From Bradyrhizobium sp. 149 (GTDB taxonomy: Bacteria; Pseudomonadota; Alphaproteobacteria; Rhizobiales; Xanthobacteraceae), in contig NZ_JADPKK010000009.1 of the NCBI RefSeq assembly GCF_023073915.1, forward strand, positions 124,001 to 188,000: a DNA stretch of 64,000 nucleotides. The letters are read 5' to 3'. Of the stretch, positions 1-8,493 are shown in pieces. Position 1 is the first letter of the stretch, and each line of letters opens with the position of its first letter. The position numbers were made by a program, and so were the translations under genes. Under the pieces are notes generated by a model. It ran no database searches, was not told the origin of the DNA, and saw nothing but the letters and a program-made list of their open reading frames with translations.

Positions 1-1
1 C

Positions 2-64
2 GGCGAGGACGTCTACGCCATCACCGCCAGTGCCTTCGTGCCGATGCGTGCGAACGGCGGTTAG
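2..64 (+). CDS. 3' end of an unidentified CDS (partial)
   Basis: An open frame enters from the left edge and ends at a TAG at 62-64, encoding 20 residues that finish with AFVPMRANGG. The codons are GC-rich at the third position like the neighbouring genes, which suggests a genuine gene end. Too little is present to assign a family. The rest of the gene lies outside the window. Confidence 0.4.
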   Translation, partial: GEDVYAITASAFVPMRANGG

Positions 65-262
65 ATCCGTTCCAAGATGAACGGCGAAAACAGCGTGCGA
101 GTGTTGCCTCCGCGCTATGGACGCGATTCCGGGTGGCTGCCATAAGCCTGCGCAACATGGTTTTCCCGCGAAGCAGTTGGCGGAACCATCGAGTTGCTAA
201 CCAATTATGAACCTGTCGCTGTCTATTTGAACGATCTGGGCAGAGTACAGGGGACGAGGACC

Positions 263-409
263 ATGGCAGACCGCGGCGCACTCAAGCTGGTCGGATTTAT
301 CTTTGCTACCGCGACGCTGGTTGTGATGCTGGTCGCTGGCATGGTGGTGAAGGGCTACGCCGACGGCGCCTACACTCTCGAAGCTTCGACCGTGGAAGCC
401 GCCCGGTAA
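263..409 (+). CDS. small single-pass membrane protein (48 aa)
   Basis: A 48-residue protein starting MADRGALKLVGF, followed by one hydrophobic segment (about residues 8-29) and a short polar tail ending EASTVEAAR. I chose the ATG at 263 because a purine-rich stretch (GGGGACGAGGA) lies just upstream. An in-frame ATG at 194 would add 23 unremarkable residues and has no better ribosome site. The family is not recognised. It looks like one of the short inner-membrane proteins common in this kind of genome. Confidence 0.5.
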   Translation: MADRGALKLVGFIFATATLVVMLVAGMVVKGYADGAYTLEASTVEAAR

Positions 410-449
410 GACTTCGTTAACTCCGCGGGGCCGCAACGCGGCCTCCGCC

Positions 450-587
450 TCAGCGGCTATAGACGAACGCCAATATCGCGATCGCAACCGCCAGCAATCC
501 GACAAAGCGCAGCATGATCGTGCCGAACTGGTTCGGCGCGGGCCGCAGCGGTATCGGGTCCGTGTTGTCGGGCCGAATGCTTTCCAT
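450..587 (-). CDS. small single-pass membrane protein (45 aa)
   Basis: This reading frame encodes 45 residues: a polar proline-rich N-terminus (MESIRPDNTDPIPLRPAP), then a hydrophobic helix (about residues 24-43) ending FVYSR. The ATG at 587 is preceded by GGGGACA at suitable spacing. It is convergent with the small membrane gene at 263-409. No family is recognised; the clean topology and codon use support a real gene. Confidence 0.5.
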   Translation of the reverse strand: MESIRPDNTDPIPLRPAPNQFGTIMLRFVGLLAVAIAILAFVYSR

Positions 588-698
588 CTGAAATGTCCCC
601 AGGCCCGGCCGCGATGGCTGTGGGCGCCTGGCGTTAGTCGCCGGGAGGATGCGGGAAGTTCAAAGTGGTGGCGAGGGAGAGCACATATCCCACGAATC

Positions 699-730
699 AA
701 AACCGCCGCGCCCCTTTCGGAACGCGGCGG
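699..730 (-). terminator. intrinsic terminator of the coiled-coil gene
   Basis: On the minus strand an 8-bp GC stem (CCGCCGCG with CGCGGCGG) is followed by TTTT. It lies about 20 bp past the stop codon of the gene at 753-1175. Confidence 0.65.
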
Positions 731-752
731 CTGATAATGCGGGATTCAGCGA

Positions 753-1175
753 TCAGCTGTTGCGCAGGCCATCGGCGGCGCGCTTCCACTGCGAGACGTT
801 GTCGGCGATCATGCGGGTCGACTTCATCGCGGCCTGGCTGAGCTGGGCGTAGCCGGAGATCTCGCGCTGGACGCGCTGGCCTTCGGCATGAAGCAAGTCG
901 CGCAGGCTTTCGAGCTCGGAGATCAGATTCTCGATCTCGGCGAGCGAGGTGCCGGCGACGCGCTGGATCAGCGAGTTGACATTGGTGACGGTGGCCTCCG
1001 CGCTCGGATCGAGCGGCGGCGCGTCCGTGGTCGTCGATGCCGGACGGCGCAGATAGGCGATGTCGTTGCGGACGAAGTCACGGATGCCGGCTTCAACTTC
1101 CGTAACTGCGGCGAGGTCGGTGTCGACCGTCTCGGTCTCGGTGGTCTCGGTCTTTTCCGGGCGCATGGCGTTCAT
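753..1175 (-). CDS. uncharacterised helical/coiled-coil protein (140 aa)
   Basis: A 140-residue, strongly charged, helix-prone protein. A Thr/Glu-rich N-terminus (TETTETETVDTD) is followed by heptad-like stretches around residues 75-130 (ISELESLRDLLHAEGQRVQ). It has no signal peptide or membrane segment. The organisation of a long amphipathic helical region recalls phasin-like or cytoskeletal accessory proteins, but no signature is clear enough to name it. The start at 1175 has AGGGGAA upstream; a longer frame to 1283 adds low-complexity arginine-rich sequence that looks non-coding. It is monocistronic with its own terminator. Confidence 0.6.
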   Translation of the reverse strand: MNAMRPEKTETTETETVDTDLAAVTEVEAGIRDFVRNDIAYLRRPASTTTDAPPLDPSAEATVTNVNSLIQRVAGTSLAEIENLISELESLRDLLHAEGQRVQREISGYAQLSQAAMKSTRMIADNVSQWKRAADGLRNS

Positions 1176-1394
1176 CGTTGTTCCCCTGTTCGCGTTGAGC
1201 GCAGCGCGAGTGTCCCCCGCACGACGACGTCGGTCAGGACTAGGGCGTCGGATTTTGGCCGCAACTTGGCCGAGGTGCGGCAAGGGCGGTCCATTCGGGG
1301 GCTTTGCCGTGGCGTATGGTTACGAGAGTCTGAACGCGGCCCGCGGAGAAGAACCCATCTCCTCATCAGGATGAGGGGAAAGAGTGGGGCCTGG

Positions 1395-2300
1395 CTACCA
1401 GCTCTTCTTGAAACCCGCCGTCAGGCTCTTGTTGATCGTCCCTTGCGAGGTCTCGCCGACCGAACCCGAGACGGTGACGTTGTCGAACAGCTTTTGCTCG
1501 GCACCGACCTTGCGCAGCCATTTGTCATCGGTGGTCGACAGCGACTGGCCCGCGGTGATGCTGGTACCGGTGTCGGTGAGGGTGACCTTGGCGGACTGGT
1601 CGGTCCCGTAATTGCGCGTGATGTGACCACCGACGCCGGGGAGCGCCGTGGTGCCCTGCTGGTTGACGCTGTAGCCGTTCTGGAGTGTCAGCGAGGTATC
1701 GCCCGACAGCGGCACCGACTTGATCAGCGACGCCCCGAGCTTGCTCTGTTCGGCGCCGGGATCGACGCGGGCTTCCACCGCGGTCTTGTCCCAGATCGCG
1801 CCTGCGCCCGGGGCGGTCGCGGCCGCCCACGCGCTGCCGGACGACTGAGGCACGCTGCCGCCATTGGTGGCCTTTTGTGCCAGGAGCTCGGACATCGTCC
1901 GCGGTTCGCTCGTCACCGTCATGTCGGCGCCGATGCGGGCGTCCCAGAATGAGGATACCGACTGCTTCACCGTCACCGCCGAGGAGCCGTTGGCGTTGGC
2001 GTTGGTCGCCCAGTTCAGCCCGTCCTTGGCGGCGGCCTGCGCGCGCTTCTTGGCGGCGATGGTGTCGTTGAGCGTGCCGGCGTCGATCGCCAGCTGGCCC
2101 CAGTCGAGCTTGTCGATGTCGATGCCGCTGAGCACGTCGGGGTCGTTGCCGTCGGGGGCCTCCGCCGCTTCGGCGTCCTCCTCGGGCACCGCGGCCGTGG
2201 GCGGAATGATCTGCGCCGAAACCGTCAGCACCGATCCCAAGATGAAAACGGCCGCCAGCACCGGCAGCCTGGCCCAGCCAAACCCTGTCGAGAATTCCAT
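1395..2300 (-). CDS. secreted, probably outer-membrane protein (301 aa)
   Basis: It starts MEFSTGFGWARLPVL and has a signal peptide (hydrophobic core about residues 12-28, cleavage after VSA). An acidic stretch (PEEDAEAAEAPDGNDPD) follows, then Ala/Asn-rich sequence. The second half alternates polar and hydrophobic residues like beta strands (GDTSLTLQNGYSVNQ) and ends with an aromatic residue, ...AGFKKSW, as outer-membrane beta-barrel proteins do. The ATG at 2300 has a GGGCAGGA ribosome site. The longer frame to 2480 lacks a signal peptide. No family name is recognised, so outer-membrane location is an inference. Confidence 0.6.
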   Translation of the reverse strand: MEFSTGFGWARLPVLAAVFILGSVLTVSAQIIPPTAAVPEEDAEAAEAPDGNDPDVLSGIDIDKLDWGQLAIDAGTLNDTIAAKKRAQAAAKDGLNWATNANANGSSAVTVKQSVSSFWDARIGADMTVTSEPRTMSELLAQKATNGGSVPQSSGSAWAAATAPGAGAIWDKTAVEARVDPGAEQSKLGASLIKSVPLSGDTSLTLQNGYSVNQQGTTALPGVGGHITRNYGTDQSAKVTLTDTGTSITAGQSLSTTDDKWLRKVGAEQKLFDNVTVSGSVGETSQGTINKSLTAGFKKSW

Positions 2301-2515
2301 CGTCCTGCCCGTCAGCCCAATTCGCGCACAGGATGCGGAACCATCGTTGCGGAATTGTGGCGGTTCCATCAAACGCGAACCAACGGGCCGCGCGAAAGGC
2401 GCGCGCCCGATGGCGAGCTTCTCCACGATTGCATCCGGCGGGGCTGGAGGCCAGGACGCGTCGCGGGGAGCATCAGCCATCGGTCCCGAACAGCGGGGCC
2501 CGTTGGTGTCCCCTT

Positions 2516-2956
2516 TCAGCCGACGCTGGTCATCTTCGGCAGATGAATGGCGCGGCCGAGCGCCTGCTCGACCAAATCAAACGTGTCGATCAGCACGCGC
2601 AGGCTGGTGAGCTTGCCGGCCCTGAACTGGGCGAACTGCGCCACCCGCAGGCTGATCGGCTTGCTGGAATCCAGCGCGGTGAGCGAATAGCGCAGCATCG
2701 AGGCGGCGGAATCGACCCCGAGCATGATGCTCTCGCGGTCAAAGCGGCGGACCTGGAAATTGTCGGCGAGTTGATGAATGACGTCGAGCACGGCATCCTT
2801 GCCCTGGCGCGCGCCGAGGAACGGAAACATGTCGATCGGGCCGTACAGCGCCCACTCGACGTCCTCGTCGATCAGGGCTTCGATGTCCTCGAAATGCCGG
2901 TCGTTGATCGCGCGGTGCAACGCGCGCGAGAAACGCCAGAGGCTGTGCTCTGTCAT
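2516..2956 (-). CDS. NTF2-like (SnoaL-type) fold protein
   Basis: A 146-residue protein of the NTF2/SnoaL alpha+beta cone family, which includes small enzymes and ligand binders such as ketosteroid isomerase and limonene epoxide hydrolase. Typical features are the helical N-terminus with INDRHFEDIEALIDEDVEW, the GPIDMFPFLG turn, and the closing strands RVAQFAQFRAGKLTSLRVLIDTFDLVEQ. The start at 2956 is the ATG preceding TEHSLWRF. It lies downstream of a paralogue at 3174-3610 on the same strand, separated by an AT-rich gap of about 220 bp that probably contains its promoter. Substrate unknown. Confidence 0.75.
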   Translation of the reverse strand: MTEHSLWRFSRALHRAINDRHFEDIEALIDEDVEWALYGPIDMFPFLGARQGKDAVLDVIHQLADNFQVRRFDRESIMLGVDSAASMLRYSLTALDSSKPISLRVAQFAQFRAGKLTSLRVLIDTFDLVEQALGRAIHLPKMTSVG

Positions 2957-3173
2957 TTGGGCAGTCCTGAAGCTGGCTTGCGAAAAAAACGAAAAACAAC
3001 CCCATGCGCACAGGAAAGGTGCCGCAGGGTCGCTCAACTCATTTGTATACGAACAAAATACGCTGTTTCGGCCAAAACGCAATTCACGTTTTCGCAATGC
3101 ACAATTGATCGCGGCTTGTGAGATTTACAACAGGACCCCGTATTTTACCGGTCTCGCCCGGTCGGAGAGCGAT

Positions 3174-3610
3174 CTACGCCCCGTCCACCCGCTGGCCCAC
3201 GATCAATGGTCCGATCTCACGTTCCAGCACTTGCTGCACCAGATCGTAGGAATCGATGATCTCGCGGATCTGCGCGACCTGGCCGTTGCGGCCATGTCGA
3301 CCTGAATGATGCGGTCGTTGCTGCGCTTCCTGAAGAACACGCGCAAATAGGCTGCCACCGTGTCGCCCTCGGCGACGATCTGCGGCACCTCGTAGCGGAT
3401 CTCGGCGTATCGCTCCTGCACCGTGCGCCAGAACTCGCCAAGCTCGTTCTTGCCGTGGCAGGGGCCCATGTGCGGCAGCACGTCGATCGGCGCGTGGGTG
3501 AGGAAGTCGACGTCGTCGGTGCAGCAGGCGAGCGCAGCCTGGAGATCGCTGCGCGCGATGGCATCGAGCAGATGCAGCACGCGCTGGCGATTGAGCTGCT
3601 CGACCGTCAT
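3174..3610 (-). pseudogene. NTF2-like paralogue with a frameshift near its C-terminus
   Basis: It starts MTVEQLNRQRVLHLLDAIARSD and follows the NTF2/SnoaL pattern (APIDVLPHMGPCHGKNELGEFW) up to IIQVDMA. There the reading frame changes to arginine/serine-rich nonsense that stops at 3203. The expected C-terminus, NGQVAQIREIIDSYDLVQQ and on to a TAG at 3174, is present in another frame from about 3290. Aligned with the paralogue at 2516-2956 (RVAQFAQFRAGKL), about four codons between VDMA and NG are replaced by two bases, which fits a deletion of about 10 bases. The gene is therefore probably broken or mis-assembled; the rest is well conserved, so the event looks recent. Confidence 0.75.
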
Positions 3611-3904
3611 TCCGCCCGTCCTTCGTTGGCCGTGTGGAGTTTGCGCAAAGCTAACGCGCGGCCTCGGACACCGGCAATCCGCAAACCACAGGGATGTTGC
3701 AGACGATATGACGCGCTAGCGCAATGCCAGGTTCATGGCTGCAATCGGGGGTTGATAGATCGCGCGCCTGCACGAGTTCACGCAAGCGTTGGGCCGGCTG
3801 CAGGGCGCGCGAAGCACAGCGGGCGCAACGATGCGAGGCGGCCGGGAACCGTGACCGGCCTGCGCCCGTTGAGATCGCGACACCGCATCCGGAGATATCG
3901 ATCC

Positions 3905-4147
3905 ATGAAATCCCTCGCCGCCATCGCCGCCGTACTTCTCATCTGCGGCGTGACCTCCGCCGCCAACGCCAAAGGCTGCATCAAGGGCGCCGTCGTCGGC
4001 GGCGTCGCCGGCCACTATGCCGGCCATCACGGCGTGCTCGGCGCCGCCGCCGGCTGCCTGTATGGCCGGCATCATGCCAAGGAGCGGCAAGAGCAGGAGA
4101 GGCGGCAGCAACAGCAGAGCCAGGTGAACGGGCAGGGCAAGCTGTAA
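3905..4147 (+). CDS. small secreted glycine-zipper protein (80 aa)
   Basis: An 80-residue protein with a signal peptide (MKSLAAIAAVLLICG..., predicted cleavage after ANA at about residue 22). A glycine/alanine-rich segment follows (GAVVGGVAGHYAGHHGVLG) that resembles the glycine-zipper repeats of small envelope proteins, and then a Gln/Arg-rich, highly charged tail. Two cysteines remain in the mature part. GGAGAT lies about 10 bases before the ATG. Likely periplasmic or outer-membrane associated; function unknown. Upstream in-frame sequence from 3455 looks non-coding. Confidence 0.65.
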   Translation: MKSLAAIAAVLLICGVTSAANAKGCIKGAVVGGVAGHYAGHHGVLGAAAGCLYGRHHAKERQEQERRQQQQSQVNGQGKL

Positions 4148-4266
4148 TCCCTCGTCATTCCAGGGCGCGCCCCTCGTTCCGGCAGAGGAAATGGGCGTGA
4201 CGCGTCTCACATCAGCCCTCCCTGATCGCGGCTAAAATCATCCGCATGTCATCAGGGAGACGTGCC

Positions 4267-4653
4267 ATGGCCGCCATCGCCAGAGTCAGAAAGTCCAGCC
4301 TGCACAACGCGCTCGAACGCCTGGCGCTGACCGCGACGCTGCAGAGCTTCCCGACCTTCGCCGCGGCCGCCTTCCTGCTCAAGCTGGTCGGCAATCACGA
4401 TTTGGTCGGTGATCCCGGCGTCGCCATCTTCGTCGCCATCGCCTCGCTCGCCCATGCGCTGCTCGCGGTGACCTTCGGGCCGAGCTTCCCGGCCTTCTTC
4501 AAGACCGTCTACGAACCCAAATTCTTCGAGGCCCATCTGTCGCTCGCCGACAAGATCACCGCATGGCGCACCCAGCCGGTCGCCTCGCTCCAGCTCGTGA
4601 CCATCGTGCTGCTGCTGTCGGTGATGGCGGTGGTGACGGCGAGCGTGGGGTGA
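4267..4653 (+). CDS. uncharacterised inner-membrane protein (128 aa)
   Basis: It begins MAAIARVRKSSLHNALERL and contains two or three hydrophobic segments (about residues 30-45, 53-76 and 107-127), with a polar loop carrying KTVYEPKFFEAHLSLADK. The ATG at 4267 has AGGGAGA eight bases upstream, better than the in-frame ATG at 4246. It is convergent with uvrB. No family recognised. Confidence 0.6.
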   Translation: MAAIARVRKSSLHNALERLALTATLQSFPTFAAAAFLLKLVGNHDLVGDPGVAIFVAIASLAHALLAVTFGPSFPAFFKTVYEPKFFEAHLSLADKITAWRTQPVASLQLVTIVLLLSVMAVVTASVG

Positions 4654-4719
4654 GGGGCGTTCCCATCATTCTCGAGCGCCCCATCCATAAACATGGACGG
4701 CGCCGGCGCTCTGCGCCGC

Positions 4720-7710
4720 CTACCTCTTCTTCCACCCACCCCTATGCCCCGGCGCCCCTCCGCTCGACCGCGGCGATGGCCCGAACTCCGGCCCCGACTG
4801 CTTTGAGTCCGTTGGCTGGATGATCCGGCTTTCGCCGCCGAACGGCTTTGACGGCAGCGCGCGGTCGGCGCGATAGGGCAGCGATTCCGGGCCGTGCATC
4901 TCGTCCAGATGCGGCTTGTGCACCTTCGAGCCGCTACCGCCGCTCGCCTTCAGCGCGGAGCTCACGGTCTTTTTCTTCATGGCGCTGACGGGCAGGTTTG
5001 CCGCGTCGCCGTATTTCTTCGCTCCCGCATAGGCGCCCGCCTTGCCCTGCACGGCGCGCTGCTTGACGGTGGGGTCGTCGACCACGGCGAGCTCGGTGGC
5101 GCGCAGGCGCTTGACCTCGTCGCGCAGGCGGGCGGCTTCCTCGAAGTTCAAATCGGCGGCAGCCTCGCGCATCCGTGTTTCCAAATCGCCGAGCACGGCT
5201 TCAAAATTGTGGCCGATCGAGATGACATCGTCGGTCATGTCGTGGCCGCCGATCTCGACCAGCACATGATCGCGCTCGTAGACGCTGTTCATGATGTCGC
5301 CGATCGACTTCTTGATGCTCTCCGGCGTGATGCCATGCGCCGTGTTGTACTCGACCTGCTTCTCGCGGCGACGGTCGGTTTCGGCGATGGCCCGCTCCAT
5401 CGAGCCCGTCATCTGGTCGGCATAGAGGATCACCTTGCCGTCGACATTGCGCGCGGCGCGGCCGATGGTCTGGATCAGCGAGGTCTCGCTGCGCAAAAAG
5501 CCTTCCTTGTCGGCATCGAGGATCGCGACCAGCGCGCATTCGGGAATGTCGAGGCCTTCGCGAAGCAAATTGATGCCGACCAGCGCGTCAAAGGCGCCAA
5601 GGCGCAAATCGCGGATGATCTCGATGCGTTCGATGGTGTCGATGTCGCTATGCATGTAGCGGACGCGAATGCCCTGCTCATGCAGATATTCGGTGAGGTC
5701 CTCCGCCATGCGCTTCGTCAGCACCGTGATTAGCGAGCGATAGCCGGCCTGCGCGGTGGCGCGAACCTCGCCGACGAGATCGTCGACCTGGGTGCGGGCG
5801 GGGCGAATATGGACGGGAGGATCAATTAGCCCCGTCGGGCGGATCACCTGCTCGACGAACACGCCGCCGCTCTCGTTGATCTCCCAGGCGCTCGGCGTGG
5901 CGGAGACCGCGACCGTCTGCGGCCGCATCATGTCCCATTCCTCGAAGCGCAGCGGACGGTTGTCCATGCACGACGGCAGGCGGAAGCCATATTCGGCCAG
6001 CGTCGCCTTGCGGCGGAAGTCGCCTTTGAACATTGCGCCGATCTGCGGCACGGTGACGTGGCTCTCGTCGGCGAACACCAGCGCGTTGTCGGGCACGTAT
6101 TCGAACAGCGTCGGCGGCGGCTCGCCGGGCAGCCGCCCGGTGAGATAGCGCGAATAGTTCTCGATGCCGGCGCAGCTTCCTGTCGCCTCCATCATCTCGA
6201 TGTCGAAGGTGGTCCGCTGCTCCAGCCGCTGCGCTTCCAGCAGGCGGCCCTGGCCGTGGAGCTGGTCGAGCCGCATCTTCAATTCGGATTTGATCGACTT
6301 GATCGCCTGCACCAGCGTCGGGCGCGGCGTCACATAGTGCGAATTGGCGTACATCTTGATGAATTCGAGCTCGTCCTGCTTGTGGCCGGTGAGGGGATCG
6401 AACTCCTCGATGCTCTCGATGGTGTCGCCGAACAGGTTCACGCGCCAGGCGCGGTCCTCATAGTGCGCCGGGAAGATGTCGATGACGTCGCCTCTGACCC
6501 GGAAAGTGCCGCGGGTAAAATCGGCCTGGGTGCGCTTGTATTGCAGGGCGACGAGGTCGGCGATGAGCTGGCGCTGGTCGATGCGCTCGCCCTTCTTCAA
6601 GGCAAAGGTCATCGCGGTGTAGGTTTCGACCGAGCCGATACCGTAGATGCAGGATACCGACGCGACGATGATGACGTCGTCGCGTTCGAGCAGCGCGCGG
6701 GTCGCCGAGTGGCGCATGCGGTCGATCTGCTCGTTGATCGAGGAGTCCTTTTCGATGTACGTGTCCGTGCGAGGCACATACGCTTCCGGCTGGTAGTAGT
6801 CGTAATAGCTGACGAAATACTCGACCGCGTTGTCGGGGAAGAAGCTCTTGAACTCGCCATAGAGCTGGGCGGCGAGCGTCTTGTTCGGCGCCAGGATGAT
6901 GGCGGGGCGCTGCGTCGCCTCGATCACCTTGGCCATGGTGTAGGTCTTGCCCGAGCCGGTGACGCCGAGCAGCACCTGCGAGCGGTCGTTGCGCTGGATG
7001 CCTTCGACCAGCTCGGCGATGGCGGTCGGCTGATCGCCGCGGGGCTCATAGGACGATTTGATCTCGAAGCGCACGCCGCCTTCGGACTTTTCCGGGCGCG
7101 GTGGCCGATGCGGGGTCCACACCTTGGTGGAGCCGTCGTCCTTGCGGAACTCCGGTCGGCCCTCGCGGATCAGCGACTCCAGTGCCTCGGCGGTCGCCTT
7201 GACGCCGAGCGCCTCCATCTTGCTGCGCGGCGGACGCGCCAGCGCTTCGGCATCGTCCTCCTCCGTGGGAAGGCCGAGCTGGCGCGCCAGTTCCGGATCG
7301 AGCGTCGGTATCGTGGCCGCGGTTCCGTAATTGGCCTGCGGTGCCTCATCGAAGCCCGCGTTGCGGGCCCCGGGCGGCTGCGGATTGGGTCGCAGCGGCA
7401 TCGGCCGCGCATTGTCCTGCGGAAATTCCTTCGGCGTTGAAGCCCGCGCGCGATGCGCGGCGGCCTCGCCCCCGGAGCGGCGATCACGCGAATTGTCCGG
7501 CGGTGGCTGCAGGCCGGTGCCCGATCCGAGCCCGGCGTCGCCGCGATTGATCGCGGGATTGAGCAGCTCGGCCAGCGCCGGCCCGATCGGCTGCACGTCG
7601 GGGCGTGACGCCTTTGAATTTGGCGCCTTGGAATTTGGCGCCTTCGAGTTCGACGCCTTGGTCCTGGGGGATTTGCCGGATTTTTCGGAGGATGCAGGGT
7701 TCTTCGCCAT
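4720..7710 (-). CDS. uvrB: excinuclease ABC subunit UvrB
   Basis: UvrB is the damage-verifying helicase-like subunit of nucleotide excision repair; it is loaded by UvrA and recruits UvrC. The 996-residue product has a Walker A motif (GVTGSGKT, residues 249-256), the beta-hairpin region [17 protein letters not shown], the DESHVT motif, the C-terminal helicase motifs, and a UVR domain near the end ([16 protein letters not shown]) for UvrC contact. It is much longer than the usual 670 residues. About 210 residues of disordered Pro/Arg/Ser-rich sequence precede the core, including a five-residue tandem repeat (NSKAP) near residues 21-35, and a basic tail of about 100 residues follows it. The ATG at 7710 is the only obvious start. 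It appears monocistronic. Confidence 0.97.
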   Translation of the reverse strand: MAKNPASSEKSGKSPRTKASNSKAPNSKAPNSKASRPDVQPIGPALAELLNPAINRGDAGLGSGTGLQPPPDNSRDRRSGGEAAAHRARASTPKEFPQDNARPMPLRPNPQPPGARNAGFDEAPQANYGTAATIPTLDPELARQLGLPTEEDDAEALARPPRSKMEALGVKATAEALESLIREGRPEFRKDDGSTKVWTPHRPPRPEKSEGGVRFEIKSSYEPRGDQPTAIAELVEGIQRNDRSQVLLGVTGSGKTYTMAKVIEATQRPAIILAPNKTLAAQLYGEFKSFFPDNAVEYFVSYYDYYQPEAYVPRTDTYIEKDSSINEQIDRMRHSATRALLERDDVIIVASVSCIYGIGSVETYTAMTFALKKGERIDQRQLIADLVALQYKRTQADFTRGTFRVRGDVIDIFPAHYEDRAWRVNLFGDTIESIEEFDPLTGHKQDELEFIKMYANSHYVTPRPTLVQAIKSIKSELKMRLDQLHGQGRLLEAQRLEQRTTFDIEMMEATGSCAGIENYSRYLTGRLPGEPPPTLFEYVPDNALVFADESHVTVPQIGAMFKGDFRRKATLAEYGFRLPSCMDNRPLRFEEWDMMRPQTVAVSATPSAWEINESGGVFVEQVIRPTGLIDPPVHIRPARTQVDDLVGEVRATAQAGYRSLITVLTKRMAEDLTEYLHEQGIRVRYMHSDIDTIERIEIIRDLRLGAFDALVGINLLREGLDIPECALVAILDADKEGFLRSETSLIQTIGRAARNVDGKVILYADQMTGSMERAIAETDRRREKQVEYNTAHGITPESIKKSIGDIMNSVYERDHVLVEIGGHDMTDDVISIGHNFEAVLGDLETRMREAAADLNFEEAARLRDEVKRLRATELAVVDDPTVKQRAVQGKAGAYAGAKKYGDAANLPVSAMKKKTVSSALKASGGSGSKVHKPHLDEMHGPESLPYRADRALPSKPFGGESRIIQPTDSKQSGPEFGPSPRSSGGAPGHRGGWKKR

Positions 7711-7800
7711 GCTCCGAATATGGGGCGAGTCCGGCCCTCAGGAAAGGGCGAATGCCCGTCCCGGATCAGACTGCTGACAGCAGGTTGGCAGCAGGCCATA

Positions 7801-7850
7801 GGATCACCGAAGGTCTCGGGATCACGGAAGGTGTTGGGATCACGATCTTC
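7801..7850. repeat. 18-bp tandem repeat, nearly three copies
   Basis: The unit GGATCACSGAAGGTSTYG occurs at 7801-7818 and 7819-7836, and a degenerate third copy follows from 7837. It lies in the gap between the uvrB start and the stop of the zinc-ribbon gene, so it may affect either transcript or be a slippage-prone spacer. Confidence 0.6.
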
Positions 7851-7853
7851 GGC

Positions 7854-8084
7854 TCACGCCACCGGCAGCGGGCCCTCATCGTCCCCGGCTGCCACGCGCG
7901 GTTCGAGGATGTCGAGGTGGATGCCGCCGCAATCGGTGCAGCGCATGGTCCAGTACTCGCATCCGGCGCGGCCGCCGATCACGCGGAGCACCGTGAGATC
8001 GCCGTCGCATTCGGGGCAGCTGGACAGCACATTGCGGGCGTAAATCCTCGGCCGTAGCGTGTCTTCGGATTCGATGACTGACAT
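7854..8084 (-). CDS. small zinc-ribbon-like protein (76 aa)
   Basis: A 76-residue protein with two CxxC knuckles (CPEC at 23-26 and CTDC at 49-52) and another Cys at 42, the layout of a small zinc ribbon. A Gly-rich turn and a His (CTDCGGIHLDI) follow. Such proteins usually bind zinc for structure and may contact nucleic acids or proteins; its role is unknown. The ATG at 8084 follows a GGGGGGAA ribosome site. It lies 58 bp after the small gene at 8143-8370 and probably shares its transcript. Confidence 0.65.
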   Translation of the reverse strand: MSVIESEDTLRPRIYARNVLSSCPECDGDLTVLRVIGGRAGCEYWTMRCTDCGGIHLDILEPRVAAGDDEGPLPVA

Positions 8085-8142
8085 GACCGGTTCCCCCCTG
8101 TTGTGCTGCGCCGTCCCTTGGTTGGCCTGCAGTCCCGCTCGA

Positions 8143-8370
8143 TTATTCGTCGTCGCTGTCGTCGGCACGGCGGCGGAAGCGATCGATGTGATGCTTGGCA
8201 TCGGCAATCGCGGCGTCGGGATCGGGCCAGGCGAAGCCGACTTCCATGGCCGGAAAAAGCACGCCGTCGATGGCAACCGGGCTGAAGTCGGCACGCCTGA
8301 TCCGGGCGTGCCACAGCCCCTTGCCAGCTTCGAAGGATTCGATGTCAAAACCGTCGTAGAGGGTCGTCAT
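8143..8370 (-). CDS. small conserved hypothetical protein (75 aa)
   Basis: A 75-residue acidic protein starting MTTLYDGFDIESFEAGKG and ending RRRADDSDDE. It has a WHARIRRADFSPV strand-like core, a WPDPDAAIADAKHHIDRF helix, no signal peptide and no cysteines. The ATG at 8370 has GGGGACT upstream and is preferred over the ATG four codons earlier. It is probably the first gene of a two-gene transcript with the zinc-ribbon protein. No function can be proposed. Confidence 0.6.
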   Translation of the reverse strand: MTTLYDGFDIESFEAGKGLWHARIRRADFSPVAIDGVLFPAMEVGFAWPDPDAAIADAKHHIDRFRRRADDSDDE

Positions 8371-8493
8371 TGCAGTCCCCAAATGTCCCGTTTGAGCGCC
8401 TTGTTGGAGAGTCAGGGGACCACGTTTGCGGATTTCAGGATGTGAAGCCGTTCACAAGCGGCGGACTTTTTTGCCCAAGAATTGGTTGCAGCG

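Noticed and set aside
649..852. A 67-codon frame on the plus strand
   Set aside because: It overlaps a terminator and the coiled-coil gene on the other strand, with no ribosome site or composition support.
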